Assembly (NCBI RefSeq): GCF_034093315.1
Contig: NZ_CP139300.1
Coordinates: 1,640,448-1,704,447 of the forward strand
Source of the DNA: Prochlorococcus sp. MIT 1314
GTDB taxonomy: Bacteria; Cyanobacteriota; Cyanobacteriia; PCC-6307; Cyanobiaceae
Direction of reading: 5' to 3'
Length of the DNA: 64,000 bases
The position numbers and the translations under genes were made by a program. Positions 29,936 to 40,481 of the stretch are shown one piece after another (the first letter of the stretch is position 1; each line of letters opens with the position of its first letter). The notes under the pieces were generated by a model. The model worked only from the letters and a program-made list of their open reading frames with translations, had not been told where the DNA came from and did no database searches.

Positions 29936-31699
29936 GTGACTCTTACTTCGAGATCCTTGTCAAAGGATAGTTCAAAAAATGAAAATCCAGTTTGGATAAG
30001 TGGTGCAGATGCACTAATGGATTCTCTAAAAATTCACGGTGTAAAGGTCATATTTGGATATCCTGGAGGAGCCATACTTCCAATATATGATGCGGTTCAT
30101 AAGGCAGAACAAGATGGTTGGTTAAAGCATTATATGGTTAGACATGAACAAGGAGGTTCTCATGCGGCTGATGGATATGCTAGATCTACTGGTGAGGTAG
30201 GAGTATGTTTTGGGACCTCAGGTCCAGGTGCAACAAATTTGGTAACTGGAATTGCAACTGCTCAAATGGATTCAGTTCCTCTAGTAGTAGTTACAGGTCA
30301 AGTTCCAAGACCTGCTATTGGTACAGATGCTTTTCAAGAAACTGATATTTTTGGTATTACTTTACCAATAGTTAAACATTCATGGGTAATAAGAGATCCT
30401 TCAGACATCGCGAAAGTAGTTTCAGAAGCTTTTTTTATAAGCTCTTCTGGAAGACCTGGCCCTGTTTTAATTGATATACCCAAGGATGTAGGTCAAGAAT
30501 TCTTTCATTACCAAAGAGTTTTGCCTGGTGAGATTATTCCTAAGGGATTCAAAAGAAATGGAGATATTAATGATTGTGATATTAAGAAAGCTATTAAATT
30601 AATAGAAAAGTCTGAAAGACCTCTCCTCTACGTAGGAGGTGGGGCAATATCTTCAGGAGCTCATGATGAAATAAGAACTTTGGCGAAGAATTACCAAATA
30701 CCAGTTACTACGACCTTAATGGGGAAAGGTGCTTTTGATGAAAAAGATAATTTATCTGTTGGGATGTTAGGAATGCACGGAACTGCTTACGCAAACTTTG
30801 CAGTCACGGAATGTGATCTTTTAATAGCTATTGGAGCAAGATTTGATGATAGGGTGACTGGGAAATTAGATACTTTTGCACCTAATGCAAAGGTTATTCA
30901 TGTAGATATTGACCCAGCAGAAGTCAATAAAAATAGACGTGTAGATGTTGCAATAGTCTCTGATGTTTCAAAAGCTGTTCGCAAAATTAATGAAAATTTT
31001 ATTGATAACAAATTTTCTTCTCGGACGAAGAATTGGTTAGAAAAAATTGATTTTTGGAAAAATAAACATCCTTTATATGCCCCACCGGAAGAAGGCGAAA
31101 TTTATCCTCAAGAAGTTCTTTTGAAAGTTAGGGAACTTACCCCAGAAGCTTATGTTACTACTGATGTAGGTCAACATCAGATGTGGGCGGCTCAATATCT
31201 TAGGAATTCTCCAAGAAAATGGATTAGTAGTGCAGGATTAGGAACTATGGGTTTTGGATTGCCAGCAGCAATTGGAGTGAAGGCGGCCTTACCTAATTCA
31301 GATGTAATTTGCATAGCAGGAGATGCAAGCGTCTTAATGAATATTCAAGAATTAGGAACTTTATCTCAATATGGTTTAAAGGTTAAATTGATAATCATAA
31401 ATAATCGCTGGCAAGGGATGGTAAGACAATGGCAGGAAAGTTTTTACAATGAAAGGTATTCCTCCTCTGATATGAGTTGCGGAGAACCTGATTTTGTAAA
31501 ACTTGCTGAGTCTTTTGGAGTAAAAGGGTACTTAATAACAGATAGAGATCAATTACAGAACGAATTACAACATGCGCTAGATTATGATGGCCCAGCCTTG
31601 ATTAATATTCTTGTCAGGAGGGGTGAAAATTGCTACCCAATGGTACCACCGGGAAAAAGTAACGCTCAAATGGTTGGATATGTTAATTGTGAAGAATAA
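29936..31699 (+). CDS. ilvB: Acetolactate synthase large subunit
   Basis: Thiamine-diphosphate enzyme forming acetolactate or acetohydroxybutyrate, first common step of branched-chain amino acid synthesis. The 587-residue protein has [16 protein letters not shown] near residue 38, the catalytic Glu in [19 protein letters not shown]/ThDP-region [10 protein letters not shown], and the ThDP/Mg motif GDAS...NN near 460-490. The start is a GTG at 29936. The regulatory small subunit (ilvH/ilvN) is not in the window. Confidence 0.96.
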   Translation: MTLTSRSLSKDSSKNENPVWISGADALMDSLKIHGVKVIFGYPGGAILPIYDAVHKAEQDGWLKHYMVRHEQGGSHAADGYARSTGEVGVCFGTSGPGATNLVTGIATAQMDSVPLVVVTGQVPRPAIGTDAFQETDIFGITLPIVKHSWVIRDPSDIAKVVSEAFFISSSGRPGPVLIDIPKDVGQEFFHYQRVLPGEIIPKGFKRNGDINDCDIKKAIKLIEKSERPLLYVGGGAISSGAHDEIRTLAKNYQIPVTTTLMGKGAFDEKDNLSVGMLGMHGTAYANFAVTECDLLIAIGARFDDRVTGKLDTFAPNAKVIHVDIDPAEVNKNRRVDVAIVSDVSKAVRKINENFIDNKFSSRTKNWLEKIDFWKNKHPLYAPPEEGEIYPQEVLLKVRELTPEAYVTTDVGQHQMWAAQYLRNSPRKWISSAGLGTMGFGLPAAIGVKAALPNSDVICIAGDASVLMNIQELGTLSQYGLKVKLIIINNRWQGMVRQWQESFYNERYSSSDMSCGEPDFVKLAESFGVKGYLITDRDQLQNELQHALDYDGPALINILVRRGENCYPMVPPGKSNAQMVGYVNCEE

Positions 31700-31766
31700 T
31701 TCTTTATAATTAATTCATTACAAACGTAAACTTTCTAAGTAAAATTAAAATTTAAATATTTCTGAC

Positions 31767-32117
31767 TTGAAAAAATTATCAAAAATATTAATAATTTTAT
31801 GTTTGATTGTTTTAAATCCTCTAGTGGTTAACTCGGCTGAAATTCTTCAAATCAAAAGTTCAAATATTGTTTTGGTGGGCGATCAAAATAGGAATCTAAC
31901 AATAAGGTTATTTTGTGTAGATGTAAATGAAAATGATGAGCTTGAAGCCTCTAACATACTTAAGAATGAATTTCCAAGAGGAAGCAAGGTTAAAATAAAA
32001 CCTTTTGGATTCAAAAATGATGTTTTGTTAGCCAAAGTTTTTGATATTAAAGGTACTAAGGAAATGACCGATTTATTAGTTGCTAAGGCATTAACAAACG
32101 CAAATTGTCCAAATTAA
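31767..32117 (+). CDS. Small exported protein, degenerate SNase-like fold
   Basis: A 116-residue protein with an N-terminal signal peptide (about 5-22, ending NSA) and a mature part resembling the beta-barrel of staphylococcal-nuclease-like proteins: a strand, a VLVGDQNRNLTIRLFCVDV segment, an LKNEFPRGSKVKIKP segment and LLAKVFD. The usual catalytic Asp pattern in the first loop (DGDT) is replaced by SSNI, so nuclease activity is doubtful. The start is TTG at 31767. It lies 67 bases after ilvB. Confidence 0.6.
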   Translation: MKKLSKILIILCLIVLNPLVVNSAEILQIKSSNIVLVGDQNRNLTIRLFCVDVNENDELEASNILKNEFPRGSKVKIKPFGFKNDVLLAKVFDIKGTKEMTDLLVAKALTNANCPN

Positions 32118-32123
32118 GTATCT

Positions 32124-32900
32124 CTATGAGCAAATAAAATTCCATTGTCTTGAGAATGTTTTGCTCTTTCTCCAGGAATTAAATTCATTTTTTAATTCAT
32201 ATGTGCATAAATTTGAGATGTCGATATTTTTATTAGGAATACTCTCTTTCAAAAGTTGCAAATGGGCATATCTTTTAAGATCTAGTTGATTTAATGTTTT
32301 CTCTTTAAAGGTATTTAAATCATTGTTACTTGAATTGATTGGTAATGCTTTTATTTCAGCCATTCTACAAAATTCTTTGTACGTCTTTGTATCAACTAGA
32401 TAATGTTTCTTCGATATCGCTGGCCCTATTGCCACCAGTAAGTTTTCTCTAGAAGTCCCTAAATTATCGAAAATTTTAACCAAATTTTTTATTATTTTTT
32501 TTTCTAAGCCTTTTCTTCCACAATGCAAGGCTGCTACCTTTCTTGTCCTTTTATCTGCAAAAAATATTGGCATGCAATCAGCTGTGTAAACCCACAAGTT
32601 TTGATTGCAATTATCACTAACAAGGCCATCTGCATCAACCTTACTCCCTTTTGGGGAATGTGATCCAAAGACTATCACATTACTGTGAATTTGATTGGAA
32701 AAACAATTTATGCAATTTTTATTAAAGTGATTTCCTAATAGTTGAAGAAATTTCTCAGAGCTTGACTTCGTAAAGTATGCATGTGGGAATTCATATTGAC
32801 AAAGAATAGGAGATGCATAGTACTCAAATTTTATGTTTTGAATAAAAATTTCAGTTTTTGAGAAATATATTTCTTTGTAAGGAATAGTTCCAGCTTCCAA
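32124..32900 (-). CDS. Laccase-domain protein (PgeF/YfiH family)
   Basis: A 258-residue member of the YfiH/PgeF/LACC1 family. The metal-binding residues appear as QIHSN (His), TADCMP (Cys) and ALHCGRKG (His), in the usual order and spacing. Family members have been described as polyphenol oxidase-like, purine nucleoside-metabolising, or peptidoglycan-editing enzymes; which applies here is unknown. It is the last gene of a minus-strand operon after the S1-like and Tab2 genes, with a 7-base gap. Confidence 0.82.
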   Translation of the reverse strand: MEAGTIPYKEIYFSKTEIFIQNIKFEYYASPILCQYEFPHAYFTKSSSEKFLQLLGNHFNKNCINCFSNQIHSNVIVFGSHSPKGSKVDADGLVSDNCNQNLWVYTADCMPIFFADKRTRKVAALHCGRKGLEKKIIKNLVKIFDNLGTSRENLLVAIGPAISKKHYLVDTKTYKEFCRMAEIKALPINSSNNDLNTFKEKTLNQLDLKRYAHLQLLKESIPNKNIDISNLCTYELKNEFNSWRKSKTFSRQWNFICS

Positions 32901-32907
32901 TCTAAAT

Positions 32908-33813
32908 TTATGAAATTAATTCAATATCTCTTAAGATCCAGAATCCTGCAAATTTTTCGATGTATGGCGTTGACTGTATCGAAATAAATTGATATCCAAA
33001 AGAATTTTTTTTATTTTCTAAAAACTTTGTTCTTAAAATATCTGCATCTTTTTCTGGCAAATCTGTTACTAGCCACTTATCATTTTCTGAAGCTTCAAGT
33101 ATGAGTTGGTTCTTATCAATAGTTAATTTAATAGGTTCTAAACAACTGAACCACGCAGAAAGCGCTAGAGATCTATCTTTGCTAAAAAGTCGTAATCCCG
33201 GAACTAATTCACTACTATTTATTGTTTGTTGAATTGGAAAAATATCTCCAAATTCAATAGGCCAATTTTGTGCAGATTTTAATTCCCCAATAGATATTTC
33301 TGAGATAGTTAAAGCATCACCTCTAACTGCTTCTGGTAAAGGTTTAGGTGGGTTTTCCATTGTAGAAGTAAAAGTAGGAGCTAGTACACCTCTTACATAA
33401 CCTTTTTCCTTTGGATAAATCTCTTTTTCGAGAAATTCGATTCTATCGAACAAATTATATGTTCTTCTACTCACAAGAGCCTCAATTTTGATTGCTTCCA
33501 AGGACTTCTTTATGATGGATTTCATTGATGATCTCCAGAACCGAACGATTGAGGGCTTCGCCCACCCTTCTTTTTTTGCATCATTAAGTGCTTCATTAAG
33601 TGCATTTGTGAGCCATATCGAATTAACTTCATTGGCAGGGCATTTTTTATTCCAAAGAAAAATATCTTCTGTCTTAAAACTTTTTGTAGAGCAAATAATT
33701 AACTCCCATCTTTTTTTTCCGTTTGATTCAACAATTGGTCTTGAATAAAAGTCTAATTCCCAATCTGAAATTTTTAATTCTAGACTCGGGTCGGTTTTTT
33801 TATTGATATTCAT
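32908..33813 (-). CDS. Tab2/Atab2-family RNA-binding protein
   Basis: A 301-residue protein of the Tab2/Atab2 (DUF1092) family, which in algae and plants is needed for translation of photosystem I mRNAs such as psaB. The N-terminal ISDWELDFYSRPIV segment and the internal KPSIVRFWRSSMKSIIKK segment are characteristic. It overlaps the upstream S1-like gene by 4 bases, so the two are probably translationally coupled. That supports a joint role in translation of photosynthesis mRNAs, an inference from context. Confidence 0.87.
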   Translation of the reverse strand: MNINKKTDPSLELKISDWELDFYSRPIVESNGKKRWELIICSTKSFKTEDIFLWNKKCPANEVNSIWLTNALNEALNDAKKEGWAKPSIVRFWRSSMKSIIKKSLEAIKIEALVSRRTYNLFDRIEFLEKEIYPKEKGYVRGVLAPTFTSTMENPPKPLPEAVRGDALTISEISIGELKSAQNWPIEFGDIFPIQQTINSSELVPGLRLFSKDRSLALSAWFSCLEPIKLTIDKNQLILEASENDKWLVTDLPEKDADILRTKFLENKKNSFGYQFISIQSTPYIEKFAGFWILRDIELIS

Positions 33814-35012
33814 TTCTCTTGTTCTTTTTTGTCGAAGAGTGTTTTAGTTTTTAGTGCTCTTTCTGCCGCTTCTTTCATAACTTTTTCTTTATCAATAATT
33901 AATTCTCCTGCAGAGTTCTCTAAAAGTGCTGTATTTAAACCAATACGCCCTTTTTCAAGATCGATTTCTGAAATTATAGCTTTTATAGTTTCTCCTTCTC
34001 TAAAAATTTCTCGCAAAGTACGAATCGATCCATTTGTTATTGAGGATTGATGAAGAAGTCCACTAGCTCCTCCTAAATCAACAAAAAAGCCATATTGTTT
34101 TACCGCTAAAACTTCTCCTTCAATTAATTGACCCAATTTTAAACTTGTAAGTTTAGAGACTAACAATGCCTTTTTTTCAGAGAGAACTAATTTCCTAGAT
34201 TCTGGATTCACCTCTAGAAAAGCTACTTTTAAATTTTTACCAACAAAAGATTGATGATCTTGTCCATCTTCAAGTTGGGATCTTGGGATGAATCCTCTTA
34301 ATCCATCTACATCGCACGTTAGCCCACCTCTATTATATCCATTAATTTGGACGTCAATTAATTCTCCATTTTTTGCAAAACTTGAAACTTTCTCCCAACT
34401 TTGCCTAAGAATTAATGCTCGCGCACTTACTGTTACCATCCCATCAGCATTTTGTTCTTTGATAACCAAAACTTCCATTTCAAGGCCTATAGAATATTTT
34501 TCCTTGAAATTTGTTATGACACCCAATCCACATTCTTTTTTTGGCATAAAACCTGGGGCTTTTCCTCCAATGTCAACGTATAGACCATCACTTTCAATTG
34601 CTATAACTTTCCCTGAAATCGTCTCTCCAGTTGCACCAATTGGCTCATTTGCATTTAAAGCCTCCAGAAAGGCACTCTCATCAAAATCGAATTCATCAAC
34701 TGTTCTTTCTAATTGGAAATTTGTGTTTTGTTCCGAAAAATTAAAAGGTCTTTTTAAATCTTGCTGAGAACTATCTAAAAATTTAAGGTTTTCATTGTCG
34801 TTTTCACTTTCTATTGATGATTTACCTTTGATTATTTGAGGTTTAATTGCGATATTTTGGTCTCTAATTTCTTCTTGAAAATTGGGGCCTTCATTCTGTA
34901 TCTTTTGAGTATCTTTCTTGCTAATGTGAAGAACCTGAAGAGGTTTCTTTAAATCTTTTTTATTGCCCTTTGGCTGGTTATTATTTTGGGCATTTTTATC
35001 ACTGACTCTCAT
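33810..35012 (-). CDS. Ribosomal protein S1 homologue with three S1 domains
   Basis: A 400-residue RNA-binding protein. The first 125 residues are a polar, low-complexity, acidic-ending extension. Three S1 (OB-fold) repeats follow at about 129-200, 213-285 and 297-366, each with the expected core (for example GEVLAVKQYGFFVDLGGASGLLH in the third). Cyanobacteria usually have two S1-like genes; this one has the long N-terminal extension of the second type rather than the classic rpsA. It is first in the S1-tab2-pgeF operon. Confidence 0.86.
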   Translation of the reverse strand: MRVSDKNAQNNNQPKGNKKDLKKPLQVLHISKKDTQKIQNEGPNFQEEIRDQNIAIKPQIIKGKSSIESENDNENLKFLDSSQQDLKRPFNFSEQNTNFQLERTVDEFDFDESAFLEALNANEPIGATGETISGKVIAIESDGLYVDIGGKAPGFMPKKECGLGVITNFKEKYSIGLEMEVLVIKEQNADGMVTVSARALILRQSWEKVSSFAKNGELIDVQINGYNRGGLTCDVDGLRGFIPRSQLEDGQDHQSFVGKNLKVAFLEVNPESRKLVLSEKKALLVSKLTSLKLGQLIEGEVLAVKQYGFFVDLGGASGLLHQSSITNGSIRTLREIFREGETIKAIISEIDLEKGRIGLNTALLENSAGELIIDKEKVMKEAAERALKTKTLFDKKEQEK

Positions 35013-35078
35013 CGTAGGTAAAATAAGAATAATTTATTATTAACATACTCTAAATGTTAGTACTCAAAACTAAAATTA

Positions 35079-35867
35079 ATGAACTTTAAACCAATACCTA
35101 ATAAATTTGAATATTTAAATTGGCCAGAAATTGAGAGTATTTCAAAAGATAAAAGATCAACAGTGATTTGGCCATTCGGTGCAGTTGAGCAACATGGACC
35201 TCATTTGCCTCTCGCTACAGATAGTATTTTTGTTGAAGAAATCATTTGCGAAGTTTTTAAATTAATCTCTCCCGATATTCCATTAAAAAAACTTCCAACT
35301 CAATATTTTGGGTTTTCTCCAGAACATAAGGGTTTCTCTGGGACAATTTCCCTTTCCTCAAATTTAATAACCTCAATGATTAAAGAAGTTGGAGGTCAAT
35401 TATCTGATATGGGTTTTAAAAGACTGATATTGATTAATGGACATGGAGGTCAAATCTCACTACTAAATACAGCGGCAAGAGAACTAAGAAGTTTTGCCCC
35501 TAGGATGGCAGTTTTTCCTTGTTTTATGTGGAGTGGTGTTACTGGATTAAGTAAATTGTTATCAAAAACTGAAATCGAGCATGGGCTACATGCTTCTTTA
35601 GCTGAAACAAGCTTGATGCTTGCTTTAAAACCAGAATTAGTGGGTGATGAACGTCCATATGAGGGTATTAAAGGACAAATTCCAGATGGTTGGAGTCTAG
35701 AGGGAAATGCTCCAACTGCTTGGCTTACTGAAGACTTGAGTAGATCTGGGGTTATTGGGGATAGCAGAGACGCAAATGAGTCCTTAGGAAAAGATATAAA
35801 AGAATTATTGATTAATCATTGGTACAAATTGATCATGAATATGATGCAATCTGATTGGCCAAATTAA
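35079..35867 (+). CDS. Creatininase-family amidohydrolase
   Basis: A 262-residue metal-dependent amidohydrolase of the creatininase/MftE-like family. Typical motifs are GAVEQHGPHLPLATDS near residues 33-48, NGHGGQ near 120, and a late HA...ET segment. True creatininase activity is unlikely in a marine cyanobacterium; the natural substrate is unknown. It precedes ado on the same strand by about 120 bases. Confidence 0.85.
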   Translation: MNFKPIPNKFEYLNWPEIESISKDKRSTVIWPFGAVEQHGPHLPLATDSIFVEEIICEVFKLISPDIPLKKLPTQYFGFSPEHKGFSGTISLSSNLITSMIKEVGGQLSDMGFKRLILINGHGGQISLLNTAARELRSFAPRMAVFPCFMWSGVTGLSKLLSKTEIEHGLHASLAETSLMLALKPELVGDERPYEGIKGQIPDGWSLEGNAPTAWLTEDLSRSGVIGDSRDANESLGKDIKELLINHWYKLIMNMMQSDWPN

Positions 35868-35986
35868 AATTCAAATAAAGTTAATGAAAAAAGTGAGCTT
35901 TAACAATTGAAACTATTTTCATGATATCTAAATAAAATCATTATAATCGTGTAATATTCATGCATAATGAGCAAAAGATTACTGAC

Positions 35987-36718
35987 ATGCAAACTCTAGA
36001 ATCAAATAAAAACGCAACTAAAGAACAATTTAGTGAAGAAAATTCTTTGAACTTACCTGACTTTACAACTGATTCTTATAAGGATGCATATAGCAGAATA
36101 AATGCAATTGTTATAGAGGGAGAGCAAGAGGCTCATGATAATTACATTTCAATAGCAACCCTAATACCAAATGAGTTAGAAGAGTTAACTAAATTGGCAA
36201 AAATGGAGCTGAAACATAAAAGAGGTTTTACTGCGTGTGGAAGAAATTTAGGAGTGGAAGCTGATATGTTATTTGCTAAAAAGTTCTTTTCTAAATTACA
36301 CGGTAATTTTCAAATAGCTTTAGAAAAAGGAAATTTGACAACATGTCTATTAATTCAAGCTATTTTAATTGAAGCATTTGCTATCTCCGCATATCACGTT
36401 TACATAAGAGTTGCAGATCCTTTCGCAAAAAAAATAACACAGGGAGTGGTTAAAGATGAGTATCTCCATTTAAATTATGGTCAAGAATGGCTTAAAGAGA
36501 ATTTATCTACTTGTAAAGAGGAATTGATGGAAGCTAATAAAGTCAACTTACCTTTGATTAAAAAGATGTTAGATGAAGTAGCAGAAGATGCATCAGTCTT
36601 AGCTATGGATAGAGAAGAATTAATGGAAGAATTTATGATTGCTTATCAAGACACTCTTGTAGAAATTGGTCTTGATAATAGAGAAATTGCCAGAATGGCT
36701 ATGGCTGCAATTGTTTAA
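35987..36718 (+). CDS. ado: Aldehyde deformylating oxygenase
   Basis: Ferritin-like di-iron enzyme converting fatty aldehydes to alkanes plus formate. From ATG 35987 the protein is 243 residues, the usual ADO length; an upstream in-frame ATG at 35960 would add nine residues. The predicted metal ligands are E46, E74, H77 (MELKH), E129 and E158-x-x-H161 (DEYLH). A -10-like TATAAT is at 35942-35947. It is followed by aar, the enzyme supplying its aldehyde substrate, 107 bases downstream. Confidence 0.97.
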   Translation: MQTLESNKNATKEQFSEENSLNLPDFTTDSYKDAYSRINAIVIEGEQEAHDNYISIATLIPNELEELTKLAKMELKHKRGFTACGRNLGVEADMLFAKKFFSKLHGNFQIALEKGNLTTCLLIQAILIEAFAISAYHVYIRVADPFAKKITQGVVKDEYLHLNYGQEWLKENLSTCKEELMEANKVNLPLIKKMLDEVAEDASVLAMDREELMEEFMIAYQDTLVEIGLDNREIARMAMAAIV

Positions 36719-36825
36719 TTTTATTCTTTTTAATTAAGCTTTTTAATAATTAATCATTTCTAATTAAGTAGGTATCACTGTGCTATTGTTCATAACATTG
36801 TATAGAAACCATTTATAAATTTTAA

Positions 36826-37866
36826 ATGTTTGGGTTAATAGGCCACTCAACTAGCTTTGAAGATGCAAAAAGGAAAGCTTCATTACTAGGCTTTGATCAT
36901 ATTGCAGATGGTGACCTTGATGTTTGGTGTACAGCTCCTCCTCAGTTAGTTGAAAATGTAGAAGTTAAGAGTGCTACTGGAATATGTATTGAAGGGTCTT
37001 ATATCGATTCTTGCTTTGTACCTGAAATGCTTTCTAGGTTTAAGACGGCAAGAAGAAAAGTATTAAATGCTATGGAACTAGCTCAGAAAAAAGGAATTAA
37101 TATTACAGCTTTGGGGGGATTTACTTCTATTATTTTTGAGAATTTTAATCTGCTTCAGCATAAACAAATTAGAAATACTTCGTTGGAATGGGAAAGATTT
37201 ACTACTGGTAACACTCATACCGCTTGGGTTATTTGTAGGCAACTAGAAATAAATGCTCCACGTATTGGGATAGATCTTAAAACTGCAACCGTTGCTGTAA
37301 TTGGTGCTACAGGAGATATTGGGAGTGCTGTTTGTAGATGGCTTATAAATAAAACCGGTATTTCAGAACTTCTTATGGTAGCCAGACAACAAGAACCACT
37401 AGTCTTATTACAAAGAGAATTAGATGGCGGTAATATAAAAACTTTGGATGAGGCATTGCCTCAAGCTGATATTGTGGTTTGGGTTGCAAGTATGCCTAAA
37501 ACTATTGAAATTAATACTGCTAAATTAAAAAAACCATGTTTAATGATTGACGGTGGATACCCCAAAAATCTTGATGAGAAATTTCAGGGTGAAAATATTT
37601 ATGTTTTAAAAGGAGGGATAGTAGAGTTTTTTAATGATATTGGCTGGAATATGATGGAACTTGCAGAAATGCAAAACCCTCAGAGAGAGATGTTTGCTTG
37701 CTTTGCAGAAGCTATGATTTTAGAATTTGAAAAATGTCATACCAACTTTAGTTGGGGAAGAAATAATATTTCTCTTGAAAAAATGGAATTTATTGGAGCA
37801 GCTTCTTTAAAACATGGTTTTTCTGCGATTGGACTTGATAAGCACCATAAAGTATTAACTGTCTAA
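36826..37866 (+). CDS. aar: Long-chain acyl-ACP reductase
   Basis: Reduces fatty acyl-ACP to fatty aldehyde using NADPH, feeding ADO. The 346-residue protein has an N-terminal acyl-binding region, a Rossmann motif [16 protein letters not shown] near residues 163-178, and the catalytic Cys292 in MFACFAEAM. Its position between ado and accA links hydrocarbon synthesis with the malonyl-CoA supply. accA begins 4 bases after its stop. Confidence 0.97.
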   Translation: MFGLIGHSTSFEDAKRKASLLGFDHIADGDLDVWCTAPPQLVENVEVKSATGICIEGSYIDSCFVPEMLSRFKTARRKVLNAMELAQKKGINITALGGFTSIIFENFNLLQHKQIRNTSLEWERFTTGNTHTAWVICRQLEINAPRIGIDLKTATVAVIGATGDIGSAVCRWLINKTGISELLMVARQQEPLVLLQRELDGGNIKTLDEALPQADIVVWVASMPKTIEINTAKLKKPCLMIDGGYPKNLDEKFQGENIYVLKGGIVEFFNDIGWNMMELAEMQNPQREMFACFAEAMILEFEKCHTNFSWGRNNISLEKMEFIGAASLKHGFSAIGLDKHHKVLTV

Positions 37867-37870
37867 GATT

Positions 37871-38878
37871 ATGGCTAAACGTTACCTCCTCGATTTTGAA
37901 AAGCCTCTTGTTGAACTTGAGAAGCAGATTGAGCAAATTAAAGAATTAGCTCGAGATTCAGAAGTGGATGTTAGTCAACAACTTCTGCAGCTTGAAACCT
38001 TAGCGGCTAGGAGAAGAGAAGAGATATTTAAATCACTTACACCTGCGCAAAAGATTCAGGTTGCTAGGCATCCTCAAAGACCTAGTACTTTGGACTTTAT
38101 TCAAATGTTTTGCGATGACTGGATCGAATTGCATGGAGACAGGAATGGAGATGATGACATGGCACTAATTGGAGGAATAGGTTCGATAAATAATCGACCA
38201 GTGCTGATGTTAGGGCATCAGAAAGGAAGAGATACTAAAGAAAATGTAGTAAGAAACTTTGGAATGGCCAAGCCAGGAGGTTACAGAAAAGCTCTTAGAT
38301 TAATGCAGCATGCTGATAGATTTTCCTTGCCAATTCTTACATTCATTGACACTCCAGGCGCCTATGCCGGCTTGACCGCTGAAGAGCAAGGACAAGGAGA
38401 AGCGATAGCAAGAAACTTGAGGGAGATGTTTGGTTTAAAAGTTCCTATAATAGCTACTGTCATTGGAGAAGGTGGTTCTGGAGGTGCACTGGGAATAGGC
38501 GTCGCTGATAGGTTACTAATGTTCGAACACAGTGTTTATACAGTTGCCAGCCCAGAAGCATGCGCATCAATCTTGTGGAGAGACGCTGCAAAAGCACCAG
38601 AAGCAGCATCAGCACTTAAAATTACAGGTAAAGATTTACTTAAATTGGGGATAATAGATGAAGTATTACCAGAACCTTCTGGGGGGAATAATTGGGCACC
38701 TTTAGATGCTGGTAATACACTAAAAGAGGCTATTGAGAAGCATCTTAATGCTTTACTGCAAATGACTAAAGATGAACTAATTGAGGAAAGATATAAAAAG
38801 TTTAGGGTTTTAGGTAAATTTATCGAAGCAAATAATATTGAAGAGATTTATAGTGAAATCCCCCAAAAAACTGAATAA
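37871..38878 (+). CDS. accA: Acetyl-CoA carboxylase carboxyltransferase subunit alpha
   Basis: Alpha subunit of the carboxyltransferase that makes malonyl-CoA for fatty acid synthesis. The 335-residue product has the N-terminal coiled region ([18 protein letters not shown]), the [11 protein letters not shown] motif near 115, [13 protein letters not shown] near 160 and [12 protein letters not shown] near 200. It lies 4 bases downstream of aar, and the next SDR gene begins inside its 3' end, so an ado-aar-accA-SDR transcript is likely. Confidence 0.97.
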   Translation: MAKRYLLDFEKPLVELEKQIEQIKELARDSEVDVSQQLLQLETLAARRREEIFKSLTPAQKIQVARHPQRPSTLDFIQMFCDDWIELHGDRNGDDDMALIGGIGSINNRPVLMLGHQKGRDTKENVVRNFGMAKPGGYRKALRLMQHADRFSLPILTFIDTPGAYAGLTAEEQGQGEAIARNLREMFGLKVPIIATVIGEGGSGGALGIGVADRLLMFEHSVYTVASPEACASILWRDAAKAPEAASALKITGKDLLKLGIIDEVLPEPSGGNNWAPLDAGNTLKEAIEKHLNALLQMTKDELIEERYKKFRVLGKFIEANNIEEIYSEIPQKTE

Positions 38879-39587
38879 ATTGAAACTAGCTTTTATAACA
38901 GGTGCTACAAAAGGTATTGGTAGATCTACCGCAATTACTTTTGCTAATGCTGGTTGGGATTTAATTTTACTTTCCAGGAACTTGCATTTAATGGAGAAAC
39001 TAAAGAGTGAATTATTGACTACTAAATCAAAAATTAGCCTTGTTAAATGTGATTTATCTAATCCTCTAGAAATAGAACATTGTGTTAAAAGAGCAATAGA
39101 TAAATTTGGATGCCCTTCAGTCTTGATAAATAACGCCGGGTGCGCATTTAATGGTCCTTTAGTTGAAATGGATTTAAAGCAATGGGAACAAATTATTCAA
39201 ATAAACCTCACAAGTGTTTTTCAAATTTGCAGCTCAGTCGTTCCTCAAATGAGAAAAAAGGGTGGTTTAGTTATAAATGTTAGTAGCCATGCGTCCTATA
39301 ATGTATTCCCTCAATGGGGAGCGTATTGTGTTTCAAAATCTGCACTAACTATGTTTACAAAATGCTTGAGGGAGGAGGAGAGATCTAATTCAATTAAAGC
39401 ATGCACAATAACTTTAGGTTCAGTTAATACACCTCTTTGGGACTCTGAATCAATCAACTCTGATTTTGATAGAACTTCTATGCTCTCCTCAAGCCAGGTA
39501 TCAGATACTATTCTTTATATGGCACAACAACCTGAATCGCAATTAATTGAAGATTTAATTTTGATGCCTTCTGGAGGGGCTTTTTAA
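38853..39587 (+). CDS. Short-chain dehydrogenase/reductase
   Basis: A classical SDR with [10 protein letters not shown] near its N-terminus (cofactor binding), NNAG near residue 90, and the catalytic YCVSK motif near 150. The start is uncertain: GTG 38853 (with AAGAGA upstream, giving a 26-base overlap with accA), TTG 38880 (just after the accA stop) and TTG 38838 are all in frame; I chose GTG 38853. The substrate is unknown. FabG-like ketoreductase activity is possible given the accA neighbourhood, but a general SDR role is equally compatible. Confidence 0.85.
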   Translation: MKSPKKLNKLKLAFITGATKGIGRSTAITFANAGWDLILLSRNLHLMEKLKSELLTTKSKISLVKCDLSNPLEIEHCVKRAIDKFGCPSVLINNAGCAFNGPLVEMDLKQWEQIIQINLTSVFQICSSVVPQMRKKGGLVINVSSHASYNVFPQWGAYCVSKSALTMFTKCLREEERSNSIKACTITLGSVNTPLWDSESINSDFDRTSMLSSSQVSDTILYMAQQPESQLIEDLILMPSGGAF

Positions 39588-39740
39588 AAATTCTTTTTCT
39601 CTTTTTAATCTTTAAAAGGTGATTTTTTTTAGAGCTATTTGAACCCGATTGAACAAGAGAATGTGATATAGTGTATAAGCAATTAAGCTTTTGGAAGATA
39701 CAGTTAATTAAGTTGCATACAATTTTCTGTTTAAAATTTT

Positions 39741-40481
39741 ATGACCTCTACTTTACCCAACGATAATATTAGAAACTTTGATGACCAGATTACTAATAAA
39801 CTAATCTCTGAAATTATCAGAGACAGAATAAAGAATGCCGGGACAAGATTTAGTGCAAACGATAACATTTCAGATTTTATAAATCCTGGAGAATTAGAAA
39901 TTCTGGAAAAGGAAGTTGCATCAAGAGTTAAAGACTTACTTAAATCCTTAGTAATAGATGTTGAAAATGATCATAATACTCAAGAGACGGCTGAAAGAGT
40001 CTCAAAGATGTATTTAAATGAAGTTTTTAAAGGGAGATATCATGAACAACCTAAAGTTACAAGTTTCCCAAATGATAAGAATCTTGACGAGATTTACACT
40101 GTAGGCCCTATTTCTGTAAGATCTGCATGTTCACATCATTTGGTCCCAATTTTGGGAGAGTGTTGGATAGGTATTAAACCTGGGAATAAAGTTATAGGGC
40201 TTTCTAAATTTGCTAGAGTAGCTGATTGGGTTTTTTCAAGACCTCATATTCAAGAAGAAGCTGTAATGATACTTGCAGATGAAATTGAAAAATTATGTGA
40301 GCCTAAAGGTTTAGGCATTATTGTAAAGGCCCAACATTATTGTATGAAATGGAGGGGAGTTAAAGAACCAAATACAAGTATGATTAATTCTGTCGTAAGA
40401 GGAGATTTTAGACATGATTTAAGTTTAAAACAAGAATTTTTTGAGCTTGTAAAACAGCAATCTTCTACTAATAATTACTAA
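39741..40481 (+). CDS. folE: GTP cyclohydrolase I
   Basis: Opens GTP to dihydroneopterin triphosphate for folate and pterin synthesis. The 246-residue protein has an N-terminal variable region, and the core motif SVRSACSHHLVPILGE with the zinc-binding Cys and His, QEEAVMILADEI, and a late KAQHYCMKWRGV with the third Cys. It overlaps the convergent trpF by 4 bases at the 3' ends. Confidence 0.96.
   Translation: MTSTLPNDNIRNFDDQITNKLISEIIRDRIKNAGTRFSANDNISDFINPGELEILEKEVASRVKDLLKSLVIDVENDHNTQETAERVSKMYLNEVFKGRYHEQPKVTSFPNDKNLDEIYTVGPISVRSACSHHLVPILGECWIGIKPGNKVIGLSKFARVADWVFSRPHIQEEAVMILADEIEKLCEPKGLGIIVKAQHYCMKWRGVKEPNTSMINSVVRGDFRHDLSLKQEFFELVKQQSSTNNY

Noticed and set aside
34288..34767. 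A 159-codon open frame on the plus strand inside the S1-like gene
   Set aside because: It is antisense to strongly conserved S1 domain sequence, shows no recognisable protein features and is explained as a shadow of the real gene.
35907..35912. TTGAAA as the -35 element of the ado promoter
   Set aside because: It is 29 bases from the TATAAT at 35942, too far for a sigma-70 promoter. Only the -10-like element is kept.
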